Origin: Pseudomonas putida
GTDB taxonomy: Bacteria > Pseudomonadota > Gammaproteobacteria > Pseudomonadales > Pseudomonadaceae
Assembly: GCF_016406145.1 (NCBI RefSeq)
Contig: NZ_CP066306.1
Location: 3,658,001 to 3,722,000, forward strand
DNA: 64,000 nt
Direction of reading: 5' to 3'
Shown: positions 45,130 to 53,934 of the stretch, one piece after another
Numbering within the stretch: position 1 is the stretch's first letter
Layout: each line of letters opens with the position of its first letter
Made by a program: the position numbers and the translations under genes
Notes under the pieces: model-generated
What the model saw: the letters and a program-made list of their open reading frames with translations, nothing else
Databases searched by the model: none
What the model was told of the DNA's origin: nothing

Positions 45130-46578
45130 TTATACCCCTTCCAGCTTCTTGATGATGGTGAGCACTGCAGCTTCGATGGATTTCGCACCGGCAGCCGGAT
45201 CGTTCAGATTCTTAAGGCTTTCAGCCAGCCACTGATCATCAGGAGCGTACTTGGCCGGATCAGCCATGACCTTCTCTGCAAGCTCCTTGGCCTTGTACCC
45301 CGTAGCACCGATCGGCACCGGAACAACCCCCTGGCGCACAGCAATGTCGAACTCTCGCTCCACACCAGGCGCGCTCACGATCTCCCCGCCTTCAGTCTTG
45401 TTGCCGAAGACGAAAAGCGCGATGCCTGAGAGTGCGATCATCCGCTCACGGTATTGCTGCCATAGCACTTTCAGGTCCTGCCCCTGGGAAGCAACCTGCG
45501 GGAAGGGCCTCATCACAAGCTGGTCTTCTGAGAACTTCTCAGGGTTGGAGTAGATTGCATCCAGAGCACCGTTGATCACAGCGCTGCCCACCCCCCAGCC
45601 GAAGCCGTTCACCACCCGATAACCATGCTTCACCAAACTGGATGAGAGGGAGTGAATGAAATCCAGTGCTTCATCCTTTTTCCAGTCGCCATACTCCTCG
45701 GCGCTGCCGGAAATGAAGATGGTTTTCTTCAAGAATTGCTCTTCGATGGCGCGCAGGATCGCTGGGATATCGGCGTATTCGTCCACCAGCAGCGTCTGAA
45801 TGCCGAAGCGTTTCAGATCCTGGATGTGCAGTTCCTGCTTACGCCGGCGGTACCGAGCCGCTTCTTCGTCTTCGTTCTCATACAGGCTGGAAGGCTCGCG
45901 ACGCAGGAAGCAGAAATGCTCACGGCGAGCATGCTGCGGCACGTGCAAGCGACTGAGCACGTAGTCAAGGTTCGGATCCGTGAAACTGAACCCGATGAAA
46001 AGGAACGTTTTGGAGATCAGATCGCCGCTCAAAGCCGTCACAAAGGCTTCGTGGGTCTTGTAGTACTGCTCGTACTGTGATTTGTAGAGGATCGCTTGGG
46101 TCGGGGACAACGCGTCACCGTGCATCTTGTAAACCACAGCATCACGCTTGGGCCGGGTGGTCAACAAGTCATCAATCTTGTGCTTCACATCCGGTACACG
46201 CTGATGCTTCCTCAGGGAGTCCTCAATCAGTTGGTCGTAGTTGGTTGTCCAGTAGGTACGAATGGGCAACCGCGCCAGGATCTGATGCGAAGTTGACGGT
46301 TCCGCATGCTCAGAAAACTCTTCGATAATACGACGAGCCAAGCCACCCGAGCCGCTGCGCTCGTTCACATGGAACTGGGCGAGGGCCACGAGGTCGTGCT
46401 CTTTGTCGACTGACAACCCTACCTCTTCGGCCACCTCGCGCATCAGCTCCGGCCAGTTCACAAAACCACTGTTCCTGGAGAGCCCTGCTCCTGCAAAAAC
46501 TGCTGCAACACCTTCGTTCAAGTCACGAACGTAGCGCCTGATGAAAATCTCAATCTCTGGTGAAAATTTCTTACGCAT
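45130..46578 (-). CDS. thsA: ThsA, Thoeris NADase effector (SIR2-SLOG)
   Basis: 482 residues. SIR2 domain: VAAVFAGAGLSRNSGF (24-39), YWTTNYDQLIEDSL with Asn113, and YKMHGD with His153, equivalent to the catalytic Asn112/His152 of B. cereus ThsA. The C-terminal SLOG domain (about 285-482) begins KKTIFISGSAEEYG and contains VVNGFGWGVGSAVINGALD, the ligand pocket for the TIR-made cyclic signal. ThsA depletes NAD+ and halts the infected cell. Start ATG 46578 has GGGAAG upstream. First gene of a five-gene minus-strand operon with four TIR genes. Confidence 0.95.
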   Translation of the reverse strand: MRKKFSPEIEIFIRRYVRDLNEGVAAVFAGAGLSRNSGFVNWPELMREVAEEVGLSVDKEHDLVALAQFHVNERSGSGGLARRIIEEFSEHAEPSTSHQILARLPIRTYWTTNYDQLIEDSLRKHQRVPDVKHKIDDLLTTRPKRDAVVYKMHGDALSPTQAILYKSQYEQYYKTHEAFVTALSGDLISKTFLFIGFSFTDPNLDYVLSRLHVPQHARREHFCFLRREPSSLYENEDEEAARYRRRKQELHIQDLKRFGIQTLLVDEYADIPAILRAIEEQFLKKTIFISGSAEEYGDWKKDEALDFIHSLSSSLVKHGYRVVNGFGWGVGSAVINGALDAIYSNPEKFSEDQLVMRPFPQVASQGQDLKVLWQQYRERMIALSGIALFVFGNKTEGGEIVSAPGVEREFDIAVRQGVVPVPIGATGYKAKELAEKVMADPAKYAPDDQWLAESLKNLNDPAAGAKSIEAAVLTIIKKLEGV

Positions 46579-47085
46579 GAAACGACTTCCCAAAGTAGCA
46601 CGCCGAATACGGCAAAACTGCGGCGACAGAGCCTCTCGACGCAGATCCATGAGCCGTTACCCAGCCCGCCAAATAACGCTACGCCAATATTTACGCTATT
46701 CGCTGCTCTACCAAGGTCGTCTTGAAAGGAAATGAGAAATAGTGAAGCCCAAGCGCCAATAAGCTGGCGCCAGAAACACATGCAGAACTGGACTTTTTTA
46801 TAATTAATAATCCAACTCATCTGAATTAAACGCCTTGGAATATTGGTACCGTGACGGTCCAGTACCTTTTTCGAAACGATAAAGGGGTAAACCATCAACG
46901 TACTTGGTGGTCAGCAGCATGGTCGGACGAGTACTCGCATACAAAAAGTCCCCTGTCTGAACCTGGCTTGGAGGTATCTACGAAACCAGGGATGGTTCAT
47001 TCATACGCATTATTTACATACAGGCTCCTTTGCCAAGATGCTCTTTATTTCACTCTAAAGACTACTGGTTTTATTAACACCTGAG
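46579..47085. other. Intergenic between Thoeris and ABC-3C
   Basis: About 500 bases with no supported gene. It contains the ThsA promoter region (minus strand) and the tail of the ABC-3C transcript. Composition is AT-rich around 46790-46830 and 47030-47080. Only short unsupported frames occur. Confidence 0.45.
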
Positions 47086-47122
47086 CCAGTTGTACCCGAG
47101 CAACACAACTGGCCACGGGTAC
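47086..47122 (-). terminator. Two overlapping hairpins at the end of the ABC-3C operon
   Basis: CCAGTTGT pairs with ACAACTGG (47086-47093 with 47105-47112), and GTACCCG pairs with CGGGTAC (47092-47098 with 47116-47122). The arms interleave, so only one can form at once. They begin directly after the stop codon of the DUF3732 gene. There is no strong U tract, so they may block 3' exonucleases or act as a weak terminator. Confidence 0.35.
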
Positions 47123-49120
47123 TTACGCTAAGTCATTGTGACGGTGGATCCAGTGGGCAGGGATGAGCCCGTCGTCTTTGCTCTGCCACGCCGCTACGGG
47201 CACGGTGTCAGCGACCTGTCCCCAGATGTCTGGGCCCGCATGTTCAAGGACAATGATCTGGATGAAATGGCCGGCACGCTTGAGGCCTTCAGCCAAGACT
47301 TCGAAGATTCGGCGCGTGGCAACGACATCCGCTGGCCGGGCTTGATTCACCGCTTCGAAACCCGCATCCAGTGCGTTGATGCCACCGGTATTGCTTGGGA
47401 AATAGACCTGGCTCGGTTGGTCGATCACGATGAAGCTGAAAGGTGGGAGCTTGCGATTCTCCTCCTTCGACAGGTATTCATGAATGCCTAGGAACGTCGC
47501 GATGTGATAGCCCATCCAGTTCGCACCACTGCCGATTTCCCAGAGAAAATCCCGCTGGCCGTGGGAGTCGAAGCGAAGCGTGAGCTCTTTCCGATCGAGA
47601 TAAATCTGAGCGCCAGGCGTTCCGTTCAAGCCGAACTGATCCGCATAGTCCTCGAACATCGGGGCCAGCTGGGCATCGACCTTCCGCTCTTGCTCAGCCA
47701 TGTCAGTCAACGACATCTGGAAGTTGTAATGCCGAATCAGGCTTTCCAGCTCGGTCATGCGCTTGGTCAGACCCTCGTCTGCTTCAGCGCCGTCCAGTTG
47801 TTTGATTAGCCGGCTGATCTCACCCGCCACATAGTAGATCTGGCCAATGGCATTTCGGGTACGCTCATCCTCTTGGATCAAGCGACTCTGCTCTCGCATC
47901 AAACGCGACAGCTCACGCTCCTCCTTGGCGCGCTGCCGTTTCAGCGTGGCCAGTTGCTTGTCGACGACGGGATTGTCCTTGAGCGCGTCCGAAATCCGGG
48001 TAACCTTGTTGACCTTCTCTTCCAGATTCTCGATCACCATAGGCAAGGCGTTGGTGAACGAGCCACAGGCCACGCAGTGCCCACCGTCAGAGACGCTCTG
48101 TTTGAGCCAGTCGAGACCAATGACATGGGACTTCTCAGTATCAATGGCCGCGACGAATCGCTTGCTGTTACGTGCCAGGTGGTCGAAGCCATCGATCTGG
48201 GCATCAAATTCGTCAACGATACGTTGTTGCTTCCCGACTTCCTCGATGATCACCTTCAGCTTTTCTGAGATATGCAGTCGTTGAGGTTCCAGAAGTGTCT
48301 GCTCAAGCCGTCCTTCATGGGTCGCGATGACGACCTTCTTGAGCAGTTCGACTTTCTGAGCGCCCTGGGTGCTGGTGCGCTCAAGCAAGCCCAGCTGAAT
48401 GCAGCGATCAAACAGTTGGTCGACGTCAGCATATTGGCTCGCCTTGGCCGCATCGTGGACTGCTAGCTGCTTGCGCAGCCGATCTTGCTCGCGCTGCGCT
48501 TCATCCCGACGCCGTTCGTTCATGATGTAGTTTGCATCCACCATACCGAGCGCGTAGGGCATGGCTCGCGTCAGGCGCTCCTTGTGAGCAAACGAGTCGG
48601 TTTTGAAGAACAGGGTGTTGGGGTTTGCCACGATGTGCTGAGGCAGGAAATTGAACGCTGCCATGTCGCGATAGGAGCTGCGGCGATCAAAGCTGGACGG
48701 CTCTTCCTCATCGGAGTGGGGCAGGTCACTGACCCGAACCATGCCATCAAAGGCGGCTTTGTACTGCGCCAGGGAATGGGTACGGTAAACGGAGTCCGGG
48801 ATCTGTTCATCGTCCACCTCCAGCATGCAAAGCTCGTTGGAGCCTTGGGAGTTTCCTGGAGTGCGTCGCGCGACGATGTAGGTCGTACCGAGAACGCGGA
48901 TTTTCATCCCGAACCAATCCACTGTGTCGCGGATGATGCCGATCGGAATATGGCACTTGGTCGCGCCCAGCACGTAGTCAATGATGTGCACAATTGACGA
49001 CTTGCCGGTGCCGCTCAGCCCGTAAATGATGTTGATCTTCCCGTCTTGAAAGGGAATGACTCGTGGCTCCAAGCCAGGGCAGCGTGGCCAGAGGATGACT
49101 GCGTCAATCGTGAATTTCAT
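47123..49120 (-). CDS. ABC-3C system ATPase, DUF3732 (SMC/Rad50-like)
   Basis: 665 residues. Walker A GLSGTGKSS (34-42) follows KINIIYGL; the far C-terminal ATPase half has FIVIDQPSQVYFP, the DUF3732 hallmark at the Walker B position. Between them are long coiled coils with a CVACGS hook resembling the Rad50 zinc hook, flanked by LEEKVNKVTRISDAL and KEERELSRLMREQSRL. DUF3732 ATPases are the third part of the three-component ABC (ABC-3C) systems predicted by comparative genomics to sense DNA or invasion and trigger an effector. ATG 49120 overlaps the middle-component gene by 17 bases. Confidence 0.92.
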   Translation of the reverse strand: MKFTIDAVILWPRCPGLEPRVIPFQDGKINIIYGLSGTGKSSIVHIIDYVLGATKCHIPIGIIRDTVDWFGMKIRVLGTTYIVARRTPGNSQGSNELCMLEVDDEQIPDSVYRTHSLAQYKAAFDGMVRVSDLPHSDEEEPSSFDRRSSYRDMAAFNFLPQHIVANPNTLFFKTDSFAHKERLTRAMPYALGMVDANYIMNERRRDEAQREQDRLRKQLAVHDAAKASQYADVDQLFDRCIQLGLLERTSTQGAQKVELLKKVVIATHEGRLEQTLLEPQRLHISEKLKVIIEEVGKQQRIVDEFDAQIDGFDHLARNSKRFVAAIDTEKSHVIGLDWLKQSVSDGGHCVACGSFTNALPMVIENLEEKVNKVTRISDALKDNPVVDKQLATLKRQRAKEERELSRLMREQSRLIQEDERTRNAIGQIYYVAGEISRLIKQLDGAEADEGLTKRMTELESLIRHYNFQMSLTDMAEQERKVDAQLAPMFEDYADQFGLNGTPGAQIYLDRKELTLRFDSHGQRDFLWEIGSGANWMGYHIATFLGIHEYLSKEENRKLPPFSFIVIDQPSQVYFPSNTGGINALDAGFEAVNQARPADVVATRRIFEVLAEGLKRAGHFIQIIVLEHAGPDIWGQVADTVPVAAWQSKDDGLIPAHWIHRHNDLA

Positions 49121-49610
49121 TGGGAATCCCAAACAAGAGCTTGTACAGGTTTTCTGTCGTGTCGGTGGCAAACCACTTCGCCAGTTTCTCAGTGGTCTGC
49201 AGCATGGCCGAGGGAATGGTGTTCTTGATGCCTCGTGGCCAACGGTCGACCAAGACTTGGAAGCTGGTCTCACTCCCCTTGGTGCCGATCTTTCCAATCA
49301 GGCGCGAAGAAACGGCGAGATTGAGCCCTTGTAGGGTGGTAGCCGCATGGGCGGACACCCTTCGCTGCAGATCAATTTTCAACACCGGGGTCTCCCTGAG
49401 CACAGCACCCAAGGTGGAGCGGCTGGTGCGCGGGCTCAACGCATCGCGTGAGCGCTGATTCCACACCAAGGGCAGCACCAACATCAGTTTCGGTAGATCC
49501 GGGGTTTGCCCAAGCCCTGCCTCTTGGTATTCGCCTATGAAGTGTGTCAGCAGAAAGCAGGCCAATGACGAGTTGTGGATCAATTGATGATCCAGATACA
49601 CCTCACTCAT
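49104..49610 (-). CDS. ABC-3C middle component (MC)
   Basis: 168 residues. SEVYLDHQLIHNSSLACFLL followed by PKLMLVLPLVWNQRSRDAL resembles the helical middle-component family found between the effector and the DUF3732 ATPase. The ATG overlaps the effector TGA (ATGA), and the C-terminus overlaps the ATPase start, so the three proteins are likely made in fixed ratio. The MC is thought to couple the ATPase to the effector. No catalytic motif is visible. Confidence 0.85.
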   Translation of the reverse strand: MSEVYLDHQLIHNSSLACFLLTHFIGEYQEAGLGQTPDLPKLMLVLPLVWNQRSRDALSPRTSRSTLGAVLRETPVLKIDLQRRVSAHAATTLQGLNLAVSSRLIGKIGTKGSETSFQVLVDRWPRGIKNTIPSAMLQTTEKLAKWFATDTTENLYKLLFGIPNEIHD

Positions 49611-50812
49611 GACTCCTCCTCCGAGGTCGGCGCTTCACGGTGCCAATGAATGGGGGACTGTGTTCCATCGGCATTGGCCATCCGGTGGTAGGTGCCGCTG
49701 AACAGGTACTGAGCCGTGGAGCTCACCCGTCCCACTTTCATGGGAAAGGTTTCTGGAAACAAGGTTTTGGTCATCACAGACCTGTAATCAGCCGTGTCGT
49801 AGTCATCCAGCGACGTCATATTGTCCAGCTGGTGGCGGTCGTTGATCGCTTCCCAGCGATCACTGAGCACACGCTCAGCTACATCAAAGTCCTCGGCCAG
49901 AACTCCACCTGATTCCAGGAGGCGGATGCGCTCAGAGTAGGCGGCACAGTAGAAGCCGAATTGCTTCATCAGCAGGTTTTTCGGCATGTTGATTTTGGTG
50001 AGTTGCTCCACGAAAAGCATGTCCGCGGGGTCGATCTTCTCGGCCCACTCTGCGAACTCGGTTTTCTCGAAGGGCAGAGGTTCCCAAGGGCCATTCATGA
50101 ACGCTTCAACGAGCGTTTGACGCTTGTTGTAGTAAGGCTGAGCGGTCGTCCAGAAAGGCTTGCGGGCTACCCAGGATTCCTGGCAACGGTCGAACAGGAA
50201 ACCGACCAGACCATGGTAGATGTCCTCAGCATTCGCCACTGCGTCTTCCGGGAGGTGGAGGGACGCGATCACCCGCTGCTTCATCTGGGCATTGAGTTGG
50301 CCGTCCTCAATGGACATGTGCTCGATCAGAAATACCAAGTCGGCGTCCGAGTAGGCGATGACATCCCGAGCGATCTCGCCAGGCTTGCCTGTCATGCCGC
50401 CGGCATGCGTTCGAAGCGCAACGACCGCGTCTGCCACGTCTTGCTTTGAAAGGGCATCAGAAAGCCGCATGGCCAGTGTGCCTTTCTTAAGCACTCGGTT
50501 CGTGACGAGGAGAAACTGCAACTCGTCATGCTCCTTCCGAGCAGCCGCTAACCCGTTCAACCAGATGCGGAGTGTCTTCCACAGGTTTTTACTGCTGTCT
50601 TGCAGTGGGTTTTTGTGGGGCCGGACAGACAGCTTCGCTTGTTCTGACACACGCCGAGAACCTGTAGCGGTCTGGCTGATCTCTTCAACATCATCAGCCG
50701 TTTCAATGCCGAATCTGGTCTGCGCGTTGGGGGCCGTGAAGATTCGGTACAGCGCGCGTTCGTACTGGTAGCCATACCCCGCTGCGCTGGGGCTAGCATC
50801 TGGATCCTTCAT
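49607..50812 (-). CDS. ABC-3C effector/N-terminal component
   Basis: 401 residues from ATG 50812 (the frame back to 51016 is non-homologous). The N-terminus AAGYGYQYERALYRIFTAPN, then TRFGIETADDVEEI and RRVSEQAKLSVRPHKNPLQD, resembles the nuclease-like domain (with acidic E/D and a QAK/QxK-type lysine) seen in many ABC-3C effectors. The C-terminal half (AQPYYNKRQTLVEAFMNGPW on) is the helical ABC-3C C-terminal domain. The E..D-...-QxK pattern resembles PD-(D/E)xK nucleases, so it may cut DNA when activated; this is inference. Confidence 0.8.
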   Translation of the reverse strand: MKDPDASPSAAGYGYQYERALYRIFTAPNAQTRFGIETADDVEEISQTATGSRRVSEQAKLSVRPHKNPLQDSSKNLWKTLRIWLNGLAAARKEHDELQFLLVTNRVLKKGTLAMRLSDALSKQDVADAVVALRTHAGGMTGKPGEIARDVIAYSDADLVFLIEHMSIEDGQLNAQMKQRVIASLHLPEDAVANAEDIYHGLVGFLFDRCQESWVARKPFWTTAQPYYNKRQTLVEAFMNGPWEPLPFEKTEFAEWAEKIDPADMLFVEQLTKINMPKNLLMKQFGFYCAAYSERIRLLESGGVLAEDFDVAERVLSDRWEAINDRHQLDNMTSLDDYDTADYRSVMTKTLFPETFPMKVGRVSSTAQYLFSGTYHRMANADGTQSPIHWHREAPTSEEES

Positions 50813-50934
50813 CCTTCCATCTCTCAGTCCATACCCGTGTAACGGTGGGGCCGAGCCCCCATTTTTCTTTCCATGGCACAGCGAGTACAGGAATGTACCG
50901 ACGGAGATGTCATTTGGCCATAAATTTGAGGGGC

Positions 50935-52126
50935 TAAATCGCCCTTTCGCCTGGGCGGGCCAGGATGACCGGATGAAGCTCAAGAGCTTCACCCTGGCCG
51001 GCGAGAGCTTCCTCATGGCCGGCTATCATTTCGCCGTGAAATCGGCCTTCCGCCGCGCCCGCGAACTGACCGTCAGCGAAGAAGCCAAGAAAACCCTCTA
51101 CACCCTGGGGCGCATCCATCAGGAGCAGGGATCCTTCGCCGAGGCCCAGAAATACTACGAAGTGGTGTTTACCCTCAGCCCCGACTACCTCGACGTCGAC
51201 GCCCGGCTGCAGCACCTCCGACGCCAGGGCGCACAACCTGAAGGCCTGCGCCCAAGCGACGACAAGGACTGGTACGCCAACCTGATCCTGGAACTGCTCG
51301 ACCCCGCCGCGCAACGCGGCTTTACCCCAAGCACCGTACGGGCCACCCAACTGGCGGGCGTTGCCGAACAGCGCGGGCGGCTGCTCTCGGTGATCGCCGA
51401 GTTCGCGCAGGACAAGGCCGCCGATGCCGCCGATGCCGCACTGGACTATGACGTGGCGGCCTACATGCGCTACGACTGCTCCGTGCCTGAGGACGAAGCC
51501 AAGAAATCCCTCGAGCTGGTCAACATGCTCGACTGCCTGCCGCGACCGGCCGCTACCCGACCCTGCTGGCCCGACAAGGCATCCAGGCCTTTCGCGTCGA
51601 CCTGGAACCCAGGGCGGTCGAGTATGCCCGGCAGAAGACCGGCGGCGCGCTCAATCCGGACTTCCACCAAGGCGACGCCAGGGCGCTGCCGTTCGAAAGC
51701 ACTCAGTTCGACCTCATTACCTGCATGATGGGCACGGCGGCGCACTTCCCAAGGCAAGACTTCTCCAGGGTCATGTCGGAAATCCATCGCTGCCTGGTGC
51801 CGGGCGGGTTCTGCGTGATCTCGACCTGGGACATCGAGTGTCCACACCTGACCTACCTTTCGATCTACTCCCACGAGCAGAAGGAACTGATGCGACAGAA
51901 CGCCATCAGCCGTGGCGAGGCCATTGAGATCGCCCGGGCGCAGGGCTTCGCGGTCGAGGAAATCCGTCCGCTGGGCCTGCTCCCCGAATCGCTGGGCTAC
52001 GAGCTCGACCTGCAGCAGGACGGGCCCGCCAGGATCCACAACCTGCTGGACATGGATCTTGCGCTGAAGGCCAAATTCCCGAGCCTGCACGGCCAGATGT
52101 ACATGCTGATCATCCGCAAGACCTAA
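50935..52126 (+). pseudogene. TPR-like plus SAM methyltransferase, frameshifted
   Basis: Two frames must be joined. The first (to about 51540) reads ESFLMAGYHFAVKSAFRRAR, TLGRIHQEQGSFAEAQKYYE (a TPR-like repeat) and LVNMLDC. The second (from about 51541) reads GRYPTLLARQGIQAFRVDLE, PDFHQGDARALPFESTQFDL and HRCLVPGGFCVISTWDIE, which are motifs following motif I of a class I methyltransferase. The DxGxGxG loop that should lie at the junction is lost, so a short deletion shifted the frame. The start is uncertain and may be truncated at the junction with the ABC-3C region. High GC, unlike its neighbours. Confidence 0.78.
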
Positions 52127-52179
52127 GCCGCCCGGCCAATCGGAAAAACGCTAGCCTTCAACATTTTCAGGACGTTCGT

Positions 52180-52412
52180 GCCTCTCTCCTGTTGTTGCTC
52201 ATTGCCTTCGTCGATGCTTCCGGGCGCGGCCTCTTCCTCGCAGGCGCCACGTTCTTCTATACCTAGGTGGTCGGCCTGAGCAGCGTCCAGGTGGGCATCG
52301 ACCTGGCCCTGGCGGGGCTTTGCGGGCTCGTCTGCACGGTGCCCATCGGCCGGATCGCCGACCGCCTCGGCGCTGCCCGGGTGCTGGCGATGCTGCAGGT
52401 CTCCCCTCCCAA
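52180..52412 (+). pseudogene. MFS transporter N-terminal remnant
   Basis: One frame reads LLLLLIAFVDASGRGLFLAG, TFFY, then an in-frame TAG, then VQVGIDLALAGLCGLVCTVP and IGRIADRLGAARVLAML. The last is the MFS motif A between helices 2 and 3. The gene stops resembling a transporter after about 80 codons. It follows the broken methyltransferase, and the two probably came from one operon. Confidence 0.72.
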
Positions 52413-52503
52413 CATCGCTTGGCCTGGGTGATCATCGAGCGAATGCAGACCGCCGTCGGCATGGCGAGCGTGCTCAAAAGTCGCCATTCTCGATCGTGCA
52501 TTC

Positions 52504-52536
52504 TTCTGGGGGTATCGACGGGTATTTCTGGGGGTA
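52504..52536. repeat. Two TTCTGGGGGTA direct repeats, 22 bp apart
   Basis: TTCTGGGGGTA occurs at 52504-52514 and 52526-52536. The arrangement recalls the TTCTGGACTCA pair next to the present integrase. It may be a set of integrase arm sites from another element. Confidence 0.4.
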
Positions 52537-52584
52537 CATTTTTTAATTCGCTAACCCAAAATACCGCCCCAGAGCTCTGTCCAA

Positions 52585-52797
52585 ATGTTCTTCGGAAAGC
52601 GTCTGCATGTGGCAGTGATCCAAGGCGAACCGCTGATGCAGAAGGCGATGGACGTTCTTCTGAAGTTTCATGAGGCGCAGGGGGGGCTACCTGTCGATCA
52701 AGTCGAAGAGCTGCGCGTTGAAGCTGAGTTCTTTTTCCAGGCCGTCAGTGCCTATCAATTCCGAGTGTTGGCCGGTGCGGCCTCTACCCTTCAATGA
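52585..52797 (+). CDS. Small hypothetical protein
   Basis: 70 residues, mostly helical: LHVAVIQGEPLMQKAMDVLL, then PVDQVEELRVEAEFFFQAVS. No known domain. Composition and codon pattern are plausible for a real protein, and small proteins of this look occur beside integrases in Pseudomonas islands. No clear ribosome-binding site. Confidence 0.4.
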   Translation: MFFGKRLHVAVIQGEPLMQKAMDVLLKFHEAQGGLPVDQVEELRVEAEFFFQAVSAYQFRVLAGAASTLQ

Positions 52798-53118
52798 GGG
52801 GATTCCTGCTGGGATTCGCAGGGTTGATCTCTCCCGCTCAGGTGCCATCCGCGCCAGTCACAAGCTCACCTTCATCGCTCCGCAGGGTTGCAGAAATCCT
52901 CACACGTTTAGGCCGCAGGCTTGGCGAAGGACGATTGCGCGCGCCATACACCACCGGCTGTAGTGGCATCGCGCCCAAAAAGCGGACGTCTTTGATGCGT
53001 TAGGGCATAATGTCCTAATGGGCGGTCTGCATGCAGGAGCACGCGATGCGCCACCCTGGGCCGGAGCAGTGCGACGCGCCTACTTACTAGATGTAGAACC
53101 GATCGTGCAGGTGCAGAG
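52798..53118. other. No gene seen upstream of the three-Cys-motif gene
   Basis: About 320 bases between the small ORF and the Gp37/Gp68-family gene. It should contain the promoter of the Gp37/Gp68-TcmP pair. No repeats or domains were recognised. Confidence 0.4.
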
Positions 53119-53916
53119 ATGGCTGAGACCCAAATCGAGTGGACGGACTCCACATGGAATCCTGTTGCGGGCTGCTCAATAATTAGTGATGGGTGCAAAA
53201 ACTGTTACGCCATGGAAATGGCCAAGCGCCTAGAAGCGATGCGCGTTGAAAAATATGCTGGACTTACTAGAAAGTCTGGCAAGCGCACAGTCTGGAACGG
53301 TGTAATACGCGAAGACGAAAAATCATTAGCCATTCCTTACAGCTGGAAAAAGCCGCGGAAAATTTTTGTCAACTCGATGAGCGACCTATTCCACGACGAC
53401 GTAAGCGATGAGTTTATCCTTAAAGTCTGGAATGTCATGCGCGAAACACCGCGCCACAGCTATCAAATTTTGACAAAGCGCCCTGAGCGCATGAAGAACA
53501 TATTGCAGAGCAAGATCAAAGACATTCTACCCAACGTTTGGATAGGCACCAGTGTTGAAAACGCCGATGTCCTAGATAGAATTGATAGTCTTCGCGACAT
53601 ACCTGCAAGCATTCGATTCATTTCGTTCGAGCCGCTCATAAACTCAGTAGCCGGCGTCAATCTTAAAAACATCGACTGGGCAATCGTTGGCGGTGAAAGC
53701 GGACGATCCGCACGACCAATAAAAGAAGAGTGGATTGACGAAATTTACGAACAATGCTTGATCAGCGAAACCGCATTTTTCTTCAAGCAATGGGGCGCTT
53801 GGGGAAAAGACAATAAGAAAAGATCTAAAAAAGATAATGGCAGAGAGTACCGTGGTCGTACCTGGGACGAAATGCCTATCACAATCCTAGGCGAGCTGGG
53901 GCAGGCTTCAATCTGA
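53119..53916 (+). CDS. Phage Gp37/Gp68-family (DUF5131) three-Cys-motif protein
   Basis: 265 residues. N-terminal IEWTDSTWNPVAGCSII and SDGCKNCYAMEMAKRLEAM give Cys19, Cys26 and Cys29, i.e. CX6CX2C. That is the three-Cys motif of the PF07505 family, reminiscent of radical-SAM iron-sulfur sites but not the canonical CX3CX2C. Further family blocks are KIFVNSMSDLFHDDV, YQILTKRPERM, NVWIGTSVEN and WAIVGGESGRSARP, ending AFFFKQWGAWG. Family members occur in phages and islands with no established activity. It is 18 bases upstream of its dedicated partner gene, TcmP. Both are AT-rich relative to their neighbours. Confidence 0.92.
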   Translation: MAETQIEWTDSTWNPVAGCSIISDGCKNCYAMEMAKRLEAMRVEKYAGLTRKSGKRTVWNGVIREDEKSLAIPYSWKKPRKIFVNSMSDLFHDDVSDEFILKVWNVMRETPRHSYQILTKRPERMKNILQSKIKDILPNVWIGTSVENADVLDRIDSLRDIPASIRFISFEPLINSVAGVNLKNIDWAIVGGESGRSARPIKEEWIDEIYEQCLISETAFFFKQWGAWGKDNKKRSKKDNGREYRGRTWDEMPITILGELGQASI

Positions 53917-53934
53917 TAGGGAATTCTAGATCGA

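Noticed and set aside
46845..46871. GGTAC...GTACC hairpin followed by TTTTT as a terminator
   Set aside because: Only a 5-bp stem with a long loop, and it does not follow a gene on the plus strand.
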